Shown piece by piece: positions 1 through 7,901 of a DNA stretch of 64,000 nucleotides. Numbering within the stretch: the stretch's first letter is position 1; each line of letters opens with the position of its first letter. The position numbers and the translations under genes are program-made. The notes below the pieces were generated by a model. The model made no database searches. It was not told the DNA's origin and was given only the letters and a program-made list of their open reading frames with translations. The DNA is from an uncultured Eudoraea sp. (GTDB taxonomy: Bacteria; Bacteroidota; Bacteroidia; Flavobacteriales; Flavobacteriaceae), in the NCBI RefSeq assembly GCF_947490415.1, contig NZ_CANLGX010000001.1:372001-436000 (forward strand), written 5' to 3'.

Positions 1-1394
1 TAAAAGAATTAGTAACTAAAAATTTTGACGATTGGATTAAAGCATCGCCACCATCATTGGGATACTCGGAACCTTTAGACGCCCAATATACGCAGATAGA
101 CTTTGTCGATGTTCCCAATGCTGTGCAATCGGAGATAGCCATTCAAAACCTTGTAAACCTAAAAATGAATAGTGAGGATTATCTGGCAGCACTAATGGCC
201 AATCGCATATTGGGTGGTGGACCTCAGGCTCGTATTTTTCAAAATCTCAGATCAGATAAAGGTTATACTTATGGCGCTTACTCAAGTATTGGTAATGATA
301 AATACGCTCCTTCAAGATTCAGGGCAGCAACCAGTGTTCGCAACTCTGTAACGGATAGTTCTGTAGTAGAAATAATCAAAGAAATTGACAGGATAATAAA
401 AGAACCTGTTACTGAAAATGAACTGAGGGATGCAAAAGCCCTATATGTGGGGAATTTTGTTTTGGCATTAGAGCAGCCTTCAACGATAGCCAGATATGCT
501 CTAAATATTGAAACAGAAGGTTTACCCAATGATTTTTATAAGACGTATTTAGAACGCATAAATGCAATAACCGTTGATGAAGTGCAGAAAGCTGCTCAGA
601 AATACTTCCATATAAATAATGCAAGGATTGTCGTAGCCGGTAAAGGAAGTGAAGTTTTAGAAAATCTGGAAAAAGTTACTTTTAATGGTAGAACCCTTCC
701 TGTTAACTATTATGATAAATATGCTAAAGCTGTTAAAAAACCAAATTATGAAGTAATGCTCCCCGAAGGTGTTAACGTACAGAGTGTTTTAGACTCCTAT
801 TTTGAAGCAATCGGGGGAAAAGCAGCGGTTGACAGGATACAATCCTTAAAACTAGTCTACGAAGGGTCTGCCATGGGATCAACTATTAAAACTGAGGAAA
901 AAAGGACGGCCGATAAATATGTACAAACTACCTTTATGAATGATGCCCCAATGATGGGCGTTATTGCAAAAGGAGATGAGTTATTTATGAAACAGGGCGG
1001 CAACAAAGTTCCTTTACCCCCAGAAATGCAGCGAGATATGAAAACTGCAATTGGAATTTTTCCAGAACAGGGAATCGCATTAAGCCCTAAAGCAAAACTT
1101 ACTGGTACAGAAGAAGTAGATGGTAAAACCGCCTACAAAATAGAAGTCCCGGGTGAAATTGTTCAGGCTACCTATTTTTATGATGTCGAATCAGGATTAA
1201 AGGTTAAAGAGTCCACTGTAATTACTATGGATGGCCAAACCCAAAACCAGGAAGTTAATTATAAAGACTATCAGGAAGTAGATGGAATTAAATTTCCTTC
1301 GGTTAAAGTGGGTTCGATGGGTCCACAAATGATTGAGACTAAATTACTTGAAGCGGTAATCAATGTGCAAGTAAATGAGGAAGATTTTAACTAA
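1..1394 (+). CDS. M16-family zinc protease, C-terminal part, fused to a LolA-like domain (5' end outside window)
   Basis: The frame is open from position 3 with no stop, so the gene starts upstream of the window; the TTG at 57 is not the true start. Up to about 710 the protein is the second half of an M16 (pitrilysin/insulinase-like) peptidase: it has the NRILGGG helix region and the R-S-D-K-G-Y-T-Y-G segment (about 249-281) typical of the C-terminal M16 substrate-binding lobe. The zinc motif HxxEH would be in the missing first half. From about 780 to the stop a second domain begins (LDSYFEAIGGKAAVDRI) that resembles the LolA/LolB-like lipoprotein-binding fold often attached to Bacteroidetes M16 proteins. 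Likely periplasmic. A strong hairpin follows the stop. Confidence 0.85.
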   Translation, partial: KELVTKNFDDWIKASPPSLGYSEPLDAQYTQIDFVDVPNAVQSEIAIQNLVNLKMNSEDYLAALMANRILGGGPQARIFQNLRSDKGYTYGAYSSIGNDKYAPSRFRAATSVRNSVTDSSVVEIIKEIDRIIKEPVTENELRDAKALYVGNFVLALEQPSTIARYALNIETEGLPNDFYKTYLERINAITVDEVQKAAQKYFHINNARIVVAGKGSEVLENLEKVTFNGRTLPVNYYDKYAKAVKKPNYEVMLPEGVNVQSVLDSYFEAIGGKAAVDRIQSLKLVYEGSAMGSTIKTEEKRTADKYVQTTFMNDAPMMGVIAKGDELFMKQGGNKVPLPPEMQRDMKTAIGIFPEQGIALSPKAKLTGTEEVDGKTAYKIEVPGEIVQATYFYDVESGLKVKESTVITMDGQTQNQEVNYKDYQEVDGIKFPSVKVGSMGPQMIETKLLEAVINVQVNEEDFN

Positions 1395-1416
1395 AATTAC
1401 AAAACCGAATATAAGG

Positions 1417-1445
1417 GCACCTCAAATTTGAGGTGCTTTTTTTTT
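1417..1445 (+). terminator. Rho-independent terminator of the M16 gene
   Basis: A perfect 20-base palindrome (GCACCTCAAA then its complement, 1417-1436) is followed by nine T residues. It lies 23 bases after the M16 stop and overlaps the last codons of the convergent EamA gene. Confidence 0.85.
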
Positions 1446-2312
1446 CTTGTTTACCAGGTATACCCCTACTAGAATAATGCCCCCAGTGAAAAATTGTCCC
1501 AATGTAAATTTTTCTCCATCAAGAACTCCCCAGAAAATCCCTACAACCGGTATTAAATAAGTAACAGAGACAGAAAAAACAGGGGATGATATATGAATTA
1601 GTTTATTAAACATTACTTTGGCAATACAGGTTCCAAGAACACATAGGACCACTATATATCCCAGTGAACTCAGGAAATTTTCACCTCCAGTTACTTTGGC
1701 CTCAAATATTCCGGAGAAAGGCAATATAATTAATGCAGGTACTAACATAATTGCGAAATTACCAACCGCTATGCCTAAAGGAGTTACATCATATAGCTTA
1801 CTTTTTATAATATTTGCATTGAAAGCATAACAAATTGTTGCAAAAACAACTAAGCCGGCGTACCAATAATTCTGTTCCGGGTTAATTTCTGCACCTAAAG
1901 TAATAAGCAAGATTGCACCTGCCAATCCAATTATAACACCAAGAAGCTGATTGCTGTTAAAAGTGATCCGAAAAGCTAAATAACCAACAGCAATAGTAAA
2001 GAGAGGTACCAGGGAATTTAAAATTGAAGCAATGCTACTATCTATTTGAGTCTGAGCAAAAGCAAATAGAAAAACGGGGATAAAACTACCAACAATCCCA
2101 GATATGGCTATCCATTTCCACTGTTGTCTGGTTATCCCTCTAAGGGATTTTATTCCAATTATAAATAATAAGAGCGCAGCAATTATTATTCGTAGTACAC
2201 CTAATTGAATCGGTGTAAAGCCTTCCAAACCCTTTTTAATTAGTATATAAGAAGTACCCCAGATAATGGAAAGAACTATGAGGTATAGCCATTTTCTGTT
2301 AAGGTCACTCAT
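1422..2312 (-). CDS. EamA/DMT-family transporter
   Basis: A 296-residue, very hydrophobic protein with about ten predicted membrane helices in two halves, the normal architecture of the drug/metabolite transporter superfamily (EamA repeats). The N-terminal segment W-G-T-S-Y-I-L-I-K-K and the second-half segment ending in F-W-G-V-L-D-G-E are typical of the two EamA repeats. The C terminus is lysine-rich (VNKKKKAPQI). The substrate cannot be told from sequence; members export amino acids, nucleobases or other metabolites. The gene is monocistronic, convergent with the M16 gene and divergent from the small lipoprotein gene. Confidence 0.85.
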   Translation of the reverse strand: MSDLNRKWLYLIVLSIIWGTSYILIKKGLEGFTPIQLGVLRIIIAALLLFIIGIKSLRGITRQQWKWIAISGIVGSFIPVFLFAFAQTQIDSSIASILNSLVPLFTIAVGYLAFRITFNSNQLLGVIIGLAGAILLITLGAEINPEQNYWYAGLVVFATICYAFNANIIKSKLYDVTPLGIAVGNFAIMLVPALIILPFSGIFEAKVTGGENFLSSLGYIVVLCVLGTCIAKVMFNKLIHISSPVFSVSVTYLIPVVGIFWGVLDGEKFTLGQFFTGGIILVGVYLVNKKKKAPQI

Positions 2313-2400
2313 TACAATTTAAATTTGTTCAAAAGTCCTACTTTTTGATGGAATAAAGCCGTGGTTTTTCTTAATTTTACCCACTTAAAAACAAGTTATC

Positions 2401-2820
2401 ATGAAAATAAAATATGTGTTTTTTACCGTCATGACTTTGGTCTTCTTTTTATCTTGTAAAGAAGAAGAAAAGAAACCTGAAACTCTTTCACAAATGAAAG
2501 AAGTTATGGCTATCCATGACGAGGTGATGCCTAAAATGGGGACAATTGGTAAGCTTGTTTCAGAACTCAAACCAAAAGTAGACTCCACAGAAAAGGGAAT
2601 TGCATATGATAAGGCCATGAAAGATTTACAGGCAGCTCATAAATCTATGATGGATTGGATGAAAGGTTTTGGAGATCGCTTTACTTCAGATGAAATCCTC
2701 AATGACGCTGAACTTACCGAACAAAAACAAGAGTGGTTAAATGAGGAAGAAAAGAAGGTCAAAGCTTTAAAGTTACAGATCAATAACAGTATTGAAAATG
2801 CTGAAAAATTACTGGAATAG
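2401..2820 (+). CDS. Small helical lipoprotein of unknown function
   Basis: A 139-residue protein with a lipoprotein signal ending in FLSC (Cys19), followed by a charged linker (KEEEKKPET). The rest is predicted to be mostly alpha-helical and rich in Lys, Glu and Met, with paired segments such as MKDLQAAHKSMMDWMKGFGDR. Similar short proteins in Flavobacteriaceae are annotated as viral A-type inclusion or hypothetical lipoproteins; I do not recognise a specific function. The stop is only 3 bases from the stop of the convergent dehydratase gene, leaving no room for a terminator between them. Confidence 0.75.
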   Translation: MKIKYVFFTVMTLVFFLSCKEEEKKPETLSQMKEVMAIHDEVMPKMGTIGKLVSELKPKVDSTEKGIAYDKAMKDLQAAHKSMMDWMKGFGDRFTSDEILNDAELTEQKQEWLNEEEKKVKALKLQINNSIENAEKLLE

Positions 2821-2823
2821 GCT

Positions 2824-3759
2824 TTAAAAAGGCAATTGATTCAAATCTACATTCCCTCCTGATATAATGATTCCTATTTGCTGGCCATGATAGTTATCCT
2901 TTTCGCGAATCAAAGCCGCAAGAGCAACCGCACTGGAAGGTTCTACTATGATCTTTAAACGTTCCCAGATTAGGCGCATTGCAATGACTATTTCATCTTC
3001 AGTGACACGTATGATATCGTGCACATGTTTTTTAATTATTGGAAAAGTTTTGTCTCCCAACACTGTTTTTAAACCATCAGCAATGGTATTTGTGGTACTA
3101 TTTGATTCAATCTTACCACTATGGAATGATCGGTAAGCATCATCTGCCTCGTATGGTTCTCCACCAACAACTTTGCAATTATTGCCAAAATAATGTGCAG
3201 ACAGTGCAGTACCTGCTATTAACCCGCCTCCACCTATAGGAGTAAATATGTAATCTAATTCGGGATAATCTTCCAACAATTCCATGGCAGCCGTACCTTG
3301 TCCGATTATTACATTCATATCATTAGAAGGGTGAATAAAAGTCGCCCCTGTTTCCCTTGCAATCTTGCCGGCCGCAAACGAACGAGACTCAATTGTTGGG
3401 TCACATTCTACAATATTACCACCGTATTGACTCACTGCAACTTTTTTGACTTTTGGCGCATTTGATGGCATTACTATATGTGCCTTCACATTAAGGCTTT
3501 GGGCTGCAAGTGAAAGTGCCTGTGCAAAATTTCCTGAAGAATGAGTAACTACACCTTTGGCTCTTTCTTCTTCTGATAACAACAATATTGCATTGGTCGC
3601 TCCTCTCATTTTATAAGCCCCCATTCGCTGAAAGTTCTCACATTTAAAGAATAATTCTGCTCCGGTAATATCGTTCATTAAACGGGATGTTAGTACCGGT
3701 GTACGATGTATATATGGCTTAATCCTTTTGTGGCAATCGAGAAGTTGTTTTCTGTACAT
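2824..3759 (-). CDS. PLP-dependent serine/threonine dehydratase or serine racemase-like enzyme
   Basis: A 311-residue fold-type II PLP enzyme. The Schiff-base lysine is Lys50 in GAYKMRGA; SSGNFAQA supplies the asparagine that contacts PLP, GGGGLIAG is the phosphate-binding glycine loop, and SGGNVD near the C terminus carries the residue that pairs with the pyridine nitrogen. The length is that of serine racemase or catabolic threonine ammonia-lyase without a regulatory ACT domain, so biosynthetic IlvA is unlikely. It converts L-serine or L-threonine to the 2-oxo acid plus ammonia, or racemises serine; the two cannot be separated by eye. It sits 40 bases downstream of gldD on the same strand and may be read through from that operon. 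Confidence 0.85.
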   Translation of the reverse strand: MYRKQLLDCHKRIKPYIHRTPVLTSRLMNDITGAELFFKCENFQRMGAYKMRGATNAILLLSEEERAKGVVTHSSGNFAQALSLAAQSLNVKAHIVMPSNAPKVKKVAVSQYGGNIVECDPTIESRSFAAGKIARETGATFIHPSNDMNVIIGQGTAAMELLEDYPELDYIFTPIGGGGLIAGTALSAHYFGNNCKVVGGEPYEADDAYRSFHSGKIESNSTTNTIADGLKTVLGDKTFPIIKKHVHDIIRVTEDEIVIAMRLIWERLKIIVEPSSAVALAALIREKDNYHGQQIGIIISGGNVDLNQLPF

Positions 3760-3799
3760 AGATTACAAATCTTTTCATTAGCAGGCCCTAAGGTCTAAT

Positions 3800-4357
3800 T
3801 TATTCTCTCCAGCGAAGTGATTCCATTATTTTCCTTATATCCTTTTGTAAATAAACTGCAGCGGGATAAATAGAATCATAATTGGGTTTCGCTCTAAAGT
3901 AAAGTGATCCTGTTACAAAATGTTGCGTACTGTCTGTTACATAAAATTGTGCTTGTGATGCGGCATCCCCCAATACTTCGTAGAACATACCATACACTCC
4001 GTCTTTTTCATTAACGAAAGGCTGTTCCGTAATGTTATCAGCCTTAACAACATGTTCATAAGACAGTTTTTGAGCATCTGCCAACAATTCTTCCAAATTA
4101 TTGTCCACTTCTTTATAGGTTATAAAAATGGACCCTTTCATCAAAGGGTAATCCAGAGTAACTGAAAAGTTTTTATTTTTTTTTATTATCGCCTGGGAGT
4201 TATGCTCAAATTCGAATTTCTCTGTAACCAGATTTTCTAAGGGCGACTCAGGATATTCTAAACGAAGCATTGCCTTTGGTTTTGGTAGTACGTCATCACC
4301 ACATGAAACCAAAAATGTGATGACTATTAGAACGATTAAATATGACTTAATATTCAT
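3800..4357 (-). CDS. gldD: Gliding motility lipoprotein GldD
   Basis: A 185-residue lipoprotein with lipobox LVSC (Cys19), followed by the family hallmark PKPKAMLRLEYPE. Length and position immediately after gldE match the GldD family, which is required for gliding of Flavobacterium johnsoniae and for type IX secretion-related surface motility. It should be anchored in a cell-envelope membrane facing the periplasm. The start codon overlaps the 3' end of gldE by 11 bases, so translation is probably coupled. Family assignment rests on the motif, the size and the gldE neighbour. Confidence 0.92.
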   Translation of the reverse strand: MNIKSYLIVLIVITFLVSCGDDVLPKPKAMLRLEYPESPLENLVTEKFEFEHNSQAIIKKNKNFSVTLDYPLMKGSIFITYKEVDNNLEELLADAQKLSYEHVVKADNITEQPFVNEKDGVYGMFYEVLGDAASQAQFYVTDSTQHFVTGSLYFRAKPNYDSIYPAAVYLQKDIRKIMESLRWRE

Positions 4358-5675
4358 GAGGTAAGGTAACTTTAATTTGCTTTAATCGTTTCTTATCAAG
4401 GCTCTCCACCAAAAACTGGTAGTCCATATAAGTTACAATTTCCCCTCGTTTAGGAAAACTTCCGGCTATTTCCAGCACAAATCCTGCTATTGTTTCAGAT
4501 TCACCCTTTTGTACTTCAAAGTCCTCCTCATTTTTAATTTTTGTAACCCTGTAAAAGTCTTTCAAGGTTGTTTTACCTTCAAAAATATAAGTAAAGTCAT
4601 CCAGTTTAGAAAAAATCAAATCTTCATCATCAAATTCATCCGAGATATCTCCAACAATTTCCTCAATTACATCTTCCAGAGTTACAATACCTGAAGTCCC
4701 TCCATATTCGTCTACAACAACTGCCAAGTGGTTCTTTTTATCCTGAAATTCTAAGAGAAGATCATCAAGCTTTTTATTTTCAGGTACAAAATATGGTTCT
4801 CTGATAAGCGTTAACCAATTAAAATTTTTCCTTTCTATATACGGGAGCAAATCCTTAACATATAGGACCCCCAATACATTATCCATATTTTCTGAAAATA
4901 CCGGGATACGGGAATATCCATGATTCTTTATTTCTTCCAAAACATCTGTGAATTTCATTTCTTCACTTAGAGCGAAGATATCTAAACGTGGCCTCATCAC
5001 TTGTTTTGTATCTGTATTGCCAAAAGAAACTATTCCCTTCAAAATCTTTTGCTCTTCCTTAGTGGTGTCACCTTCAGAAGTGAGTTCGAGAGCTTGTGAA
5101 AGGTGATCTACGCTTAGGCTAGATCTCTGCTTCCCTAATCTGTTATACAGAAAAATAGTTGCAGAACGCATTGGCGAGCTAAGCGGTGTAAAGAGGATAT
5201 CAAGAATTTTCAAGGGGTAAGCCATAAACAGTGAAAACTGAAATTTATTTCTATTTGCATAAATCTTAGGAAGTATTTCGCCAAACATCAATATTAAAAA
5301 AGTAGCTACCAATACTTCCAGCAAAAAACGCACAGATATTAAACCAAATAACAGATAATTAATTTTCGAGAAAAGGGTATCACCTATGGAATTAAACAAA
5401 AGAACAATCCCAATATTAATAGCATTATTAGCAATCAGGATTGTTGCCAAAAGCTTTTTAGGACGTCCTAATAATTTTACTACTATCTTCCCTCTTGCAG
5501 TTTTCTTTTCCTCTATTTCGTTTAAATCGGATGGAGAGAGACCAAAAAAAGCAACTTCAGCCCCTGAAATAAGGGCAGAGCAAAGTAATAGCACCAATAG
5601 CATTACAATTTTTAATACAAAAGTGCTGTCAATTACCGCAAGATTTATAAATAAACTTAGGGGGTCAGGATCCAA
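4347..5675 (-). CDS. gldE: Gliding motility-associated protein GldE (CNNM/CBS/CorC-HlyC domains)
   Basis: A 442-residue membrane protein. Residues about 15-200 form the CNNM (DUF21) membrane domain starting near LCSALISGAEVAFFGL; about 210-335 is a CBS-domain pair (VMRPRLDIFAL, VVDEYGGTSGIVTLEDVIEEIVGDI); about 350-435 is the CorC/HlyC transporter-associated domain. GldE is homologous to CorC-like magnesium/cobalt efflux proteins but in Bacteroidetes is tied genetically to gliding and lies next to gldD, as here. The start is TTG at 5675, because no ATG is available in frame upstream and the N terminus MDPDPLSLF matches the family. It lies 24 bases after ssb and overlaps gldD. Confidence 0.92.
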   Translation of the reverse strand: MDPDPLSLFINLAVIDSTFVLKIVMLLVLLLCSALISGAEVAFFGLSPSDLNEIEEKKTARGKIVVKLLGRPKKLLATILIANNAINIGIVLLFNSIGDTLFSKINYLLFGLISVRFLLEVLVATFLILMFGEILPKIYANRNKFQFSLFMAYPLKILDILFTPLSSPMRSATIFLYNRLGKQRSSLSVDHLSQALELTSEGDTTKEEQKILKGIVSFGNTDTKQVMRPRLDIFALSEEMKFTDVLEEIKNHGYSRIPVFSENMDNVLGVLYVKDLLPYIERKNFNWLTLIREPYFVPENKKLDDLLLEFQDKKNHLAVVVDEYGGTSGIVTLEDVIEEIVGDISDEFDDEDLIFSKLDDFTYIFEGKTTLKDFYRVTKIKNEEDFEVQKGESETIAGFVLEIAGSFPKRGEIVTYMDYQFLVESLDKKRLKQIKVTLPHEY

Positions 5676-5699
5676 TAGTCAAAATTTACTTTTAGTTAT

Positions 5700-6167
5700 T
5701 TAGAATGGTAAATCATCATCCTGTTCCTGCTCATTTACAGGTTGCACGTCCCTTGTGGAATCGGGTTCAGTTGTTCCTGACATTGGCTGTTTCTGTGGAA
5801 TATTGGCTGTAACATTGGCCATGCTTTCCTTCTTAGTAGATAGAAAGGTAAAATCCTGAACATTAACCTCTGTAGTGTATCTGGTATTGCCGTCTTCTCC
5901 CTGCCATTGTCTGGTTTTTAATCTGCCCTCCACATATATTTTATCTCCTTTGCTAAGGTATTTTTCGCATATTTCTGCAGCTTTATTACGAACAACTATA
6001 TTATGCCACTCTGTATTAGTAACCTTTTCGCCGGTTTGCTTATTAGTATAAGATTCATTGGTAGCGATAGGAAATCTACCTATACAGTTGCCACCATCAA
6101 AATAATGCATTTTTACTTCGTCTCCCAGATGCCCAATTAGCATCACCTTATTCAATGTTCCGCTCAT
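5700..6167 (-). CDS. ssb: Single-stranded DNA-binding protein
   Basis: A 155-residue protein. Residues 1-105 form the OB fold (LNKVMLIGHLGDEVK, TEWHNIVVRNKAAEICEKYL, KGDKIYVEGRLKTRQW), then a flexible Gln/Pro/Thr linker and an acidic tip DDDLPF, the conserved SSB tail that docks partner proteins. It coats single-stranded DNA in replication, recombination and repair. It is 15 bases downstream of mutY and 24 bases upstream of gldE; this mutY-ssb-gldE-gldD order is characteristic of Flavobacteriaceae. Confidence 0.97.
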   Translation of the reverse strand: MSGTLNKVMLIGHLGDEVKMHYFDGGNCIGRFPIATNESYTNKQTGEKVTNTEWHNIVVRNKAAEICEKYLSKGDKIYVEGRLKTRQWQGEDGNTRYTTEVNVQDFTFLSTKKESMANVTANIPQKQPMSGTTEPDSTRDVQPVNEQEQDDDLPF

Positions 6168-6182
6168 AATATTTTAATTATA

Positions 6183-7229
6183 TCAAAAGTACGACTTTTT
6201 GAGTGTATTTATAAATTCTGCAATTAAAACAGGTACAGGATATTTATCCAACTCCATAGGTGACAATCCATCTGCCAACCGGTCTGATGTTTTGACTATC
6301 CAAAACTTAGTATATAAGTGTTGATGGGACAATTTATGTACAATAGTTTTATCTGAAGACTCATATATCTGGTGGGGTTCCTCCAGTGTCAGAATTTCCG
6401 GTAATCTTTGTTTTACCTCTTTAACACTTATTTCCTCCTGGGTTTCTATTAGTGGAAACTCATATAAATTCTGCCAAATATCTTTACCCGATCTTTTTAT
6501 AAGATGTGTATTTCTATTTTCATCCAGAACAACCAGATAATTAAAAAAACGCTTTTTTACTTTCGCCTTTTTTAGTTTTACCGGGTATTTATCAATACTA
6601 TTTGTTTGAAGTGCCACACAAGTTTTATTTAATGGGCAGGATAAACAAAGAGGCTTTTTAGGAGTACACTGAATAGCACCAAACTCCATAATTCCCTGAT
6701 TATAATCCCTTATGTTCTTTGCACTCAAAACTTTCCGGGCCAGATTTTTAAAATATGTTATTCCTTTTCCTTCATTTATTGGAATATCAACACCAAAATA
6801 CCTTGCTAAAACCCTATAAACATTGCCATCTACAACCGGTTCGGGTTGGTTATAACTTATAGATGCTATGGCGCTTGCTGTATAATCTCCCACTCCTTTT
6901 AATTTCAATAATTCTTCATAAGAATCCGGAAAGTTCCCATTGTATTCTTCTACAATTTTTTTGGCAGTATAGTGCAGGTTTCTGGCACGGGAATAGTATC
7001 CAAGTCCCTGCCAAAGTTTTAGAACTTCTTCTTCACTGGCATCCGCCAATTCATAAACGGTTGGGAATTGTTCAATGAACTTAATATAATACGGCGTTCC
7101 TTGAGCCACTCTTGTTTGTTGCAACATTATTTCTGAAAGCCATATCCTGTATGGGTCGGTGGTATTCCTCCAGGGAAGTGACCTTTTGTTTTCAGAATAC
7201 CAAAGAAGAATTTTTTTTGAAAACGTCAT
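6183..7229 (-). CDS. mutY: A/G-specific adenine DNA glycosylase MutY
   Basis: A base-excision enzyme of about 348 residues that removes adenine mispaired with 8-oxoguanine. Visible signatures are LPWRNTTDPYRIWLSE with the MutY-specific EIMLQQTRV (catalytic Glu), the helix-hairpin-helix LKGVGDYTASAIAS, the catalytic Asp in PVVDGNVYRVLAR, and the [4Fe-4S] cluster loop C-x6-C-x2-C-x5-C (CTPKKPLC to KTC). The C-terminal third is the NUDIX-like 8-oxoG recognition domain. A GTG at 7232 precedes an ATG at 7229; I chose the ATG, giving MTFSKKILLWY. A TAnnTTTG promoter element lies about 20 bases upstream. Confidence 0.96.
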   Translation of the reverse strand: MTFSKKILLWYSENKRSLPWRNTTDPYRIWLSEIMLQQTRVAQGTPYYIKFIEQFPTVYELADASEEEVLKLWQGLGYYSRARNLHYTAKKIVEEYNGNFPDSYEELLKLKGVGDYTASAIASISYNQPEPVVDGNVYRVLARYFGVDIPINEGKGITYFKNLARKVLSAKNIRDYNQGIMEFGAIQCTPKKPLCLSCPLNKTCVALQTNSIDKYPVKLKKAKVKKRFFNYLVVLDENRNTHLIKRSGKDIWQNLYEFPLIETQEEISVKEVKQRLPEILTLEEPHQIYESSDKTIVHKLSHQHLYTKFWIVKTSDRLADGLSPMELDKYPVPVLIAEFINTLKKSYF

Positions 7230-7247
7230 CACTTAAATACTAATGAG

Positions 7248-7255
7248 CAAAAGTA
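7248..7255 (-). promoter_or_regulatory. Putative -7 promoter element for the mutY operon
   Basis: Read leftward the sequence is TACTTTTG, an exact match to the Bacteroidetes sigma-ABfr -7 consensus TAnnTTTG, about 20 bases before the mutY ATG. No clear TTTG -33 element is seen at the expected spacing. Confidence 0.5.
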
Positions 7256-7309
7256 AGAGTTTATATACTTAAAATTAGTCGATTAAGATGAAAGAATGAA
7301 TTTAATTTA

Positions 7310-7317
7310 TATATTTG
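7310..7317 (+). promoter_or_regulatory. Putative -7 promoter element for the HU gene
   Basis: TATATTTG matches TAnnTTTG exactly and lies 37 bases upstream of the HU-like ATG. It is back to back with the mutY element. A -33 TTTG is not obvious. Confidence 0.5.
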
Positions 7318-7354
7318 CAAGCTTGAAAAACTTACAGAAATCTAAAATACTAAA

Positions 7355-7645
7355 ATGACGAAAGCGGACATTGTATCGAGAATCTCAGAAAAACTGGGCA
7401 TAGAAAAAGGAGACGTACAAGCAACTGTTGAAAGTTTTATGGAAGAAGTAAAATCTTCCTTAGAAAATGGAGATAATGTTTATCTCAGAGGGTTTGGCAG
7501 TTTTATTATCAAAACAAGAGCAGAAAAAACAGGTAGAAATATTTCTAAAAATACTACTATCAAAATACCGGCTCACAATATTCCTGCATTTAAACCTGCA
7601 AAGGTCTTTGTAGAAGGAGTAAAAAGTAACGTACAAGTAAAATAA
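7355..7645 (+). CDS. HU/IHF-family DNA-binding protein
   Basis: A 96-residue nucleoid protein. It starts MTKADIVSRISEKLGI and carries the HU/IHF signature around GFGSFIIKTRAEKTGRN, in which the beta-ribbon arm and the tip proline region (KIPAHNIPAFKPAK) bend DNA in the minor groove. The length is the standard 90-100 of the family. It has an additional short basic tail. The gene is likely cotranscribed with the tiny basic ORF 25 bases downstream. Whether it behaves as HU (non-specific) or IHF (sequence-preferring) cannot be decided. Confidence 0.95.
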   Translation: MTKADIVSRISEKLGIEKGDVQATVESFMEEVKSSLENGDNVYLRGFGSFIIKTRAEKTGRNISKNTTIKIPAHNIPAFKPAKVFVEGVKSNVQVK

Positions 7646-7670
7646 TAACAGCAACAAAAAGTATATTTTC

Positions 7671-7760
7671 ATGCCGAGTGGTAAAAAAAGAAAAAGACAT
7701 AAGGTAGCTACCCACAAACGAAAAAAACGTAGGAGAGCTAACCGCCACAAGAAAAAGTAG
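7671..7760 (+). CDS. 29-residue very basic protein, possible ribosomal protein
   Basis: An ATG-started ORF of 29 codons between HU and RNase G. The product begins MPSGKKRKRHKVATHKRKKR and ends RRANRHKKK; about two thirds of the residues are Lys, Arg or His and there are no acidic residues. A real gene is suggested because the ORF is perfectly placed 25 bases after HU, its stop codon lies inside a strong terminator stem, and I recall near-identical short proteins in other Bacteroidetes. The composition resembles the small AURKAIP1/COX24-type ribosomal proteins (bS22/mS38) and other rRNA-embedded peptides; a Flavobacterium-specific ribosomal protein is an alternative. The homology is by appearance only. 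Confidence 0.72.
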   Translation: MPSGKKRKRHKVATHKRKKRRRANRHKKK

Positions 7761-7777
7761 TTATCTAACTACTTTTT
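7752..7777 (+). terminator. Terminator after HU and the small basic gene
   Basis: A perfect 11-bp stem AAAAAGTAGTT / AACTACTTTTT with loop ATCT; the stop codon TAG of the small gene is inside the left arm. The right arm itself provides the T-run, and the flanking A-run makes it potentially bidirectional. Confidence 0.8.
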
Positions 7778-7901
7778 CATTTTATACGTTCATTGACATA
7801 GAAATTCCAAAAAAGAATTTCAACGGGTTTATACAACCTGTTACAACTATTGTTTAATCCATTCGCCCTATTGTATAGGTGACGAATAAAAATTGAATCA
7901 G

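Noticed and set aside
2824-3759. Assignment of the PLP gene as biosynthetic IlvA.
   Set aside because: It lacks the ACT regulatory domain and no branched-chain amino acid genes are adjacent; length fits serine racemase or catabolic threonine dehydratase.
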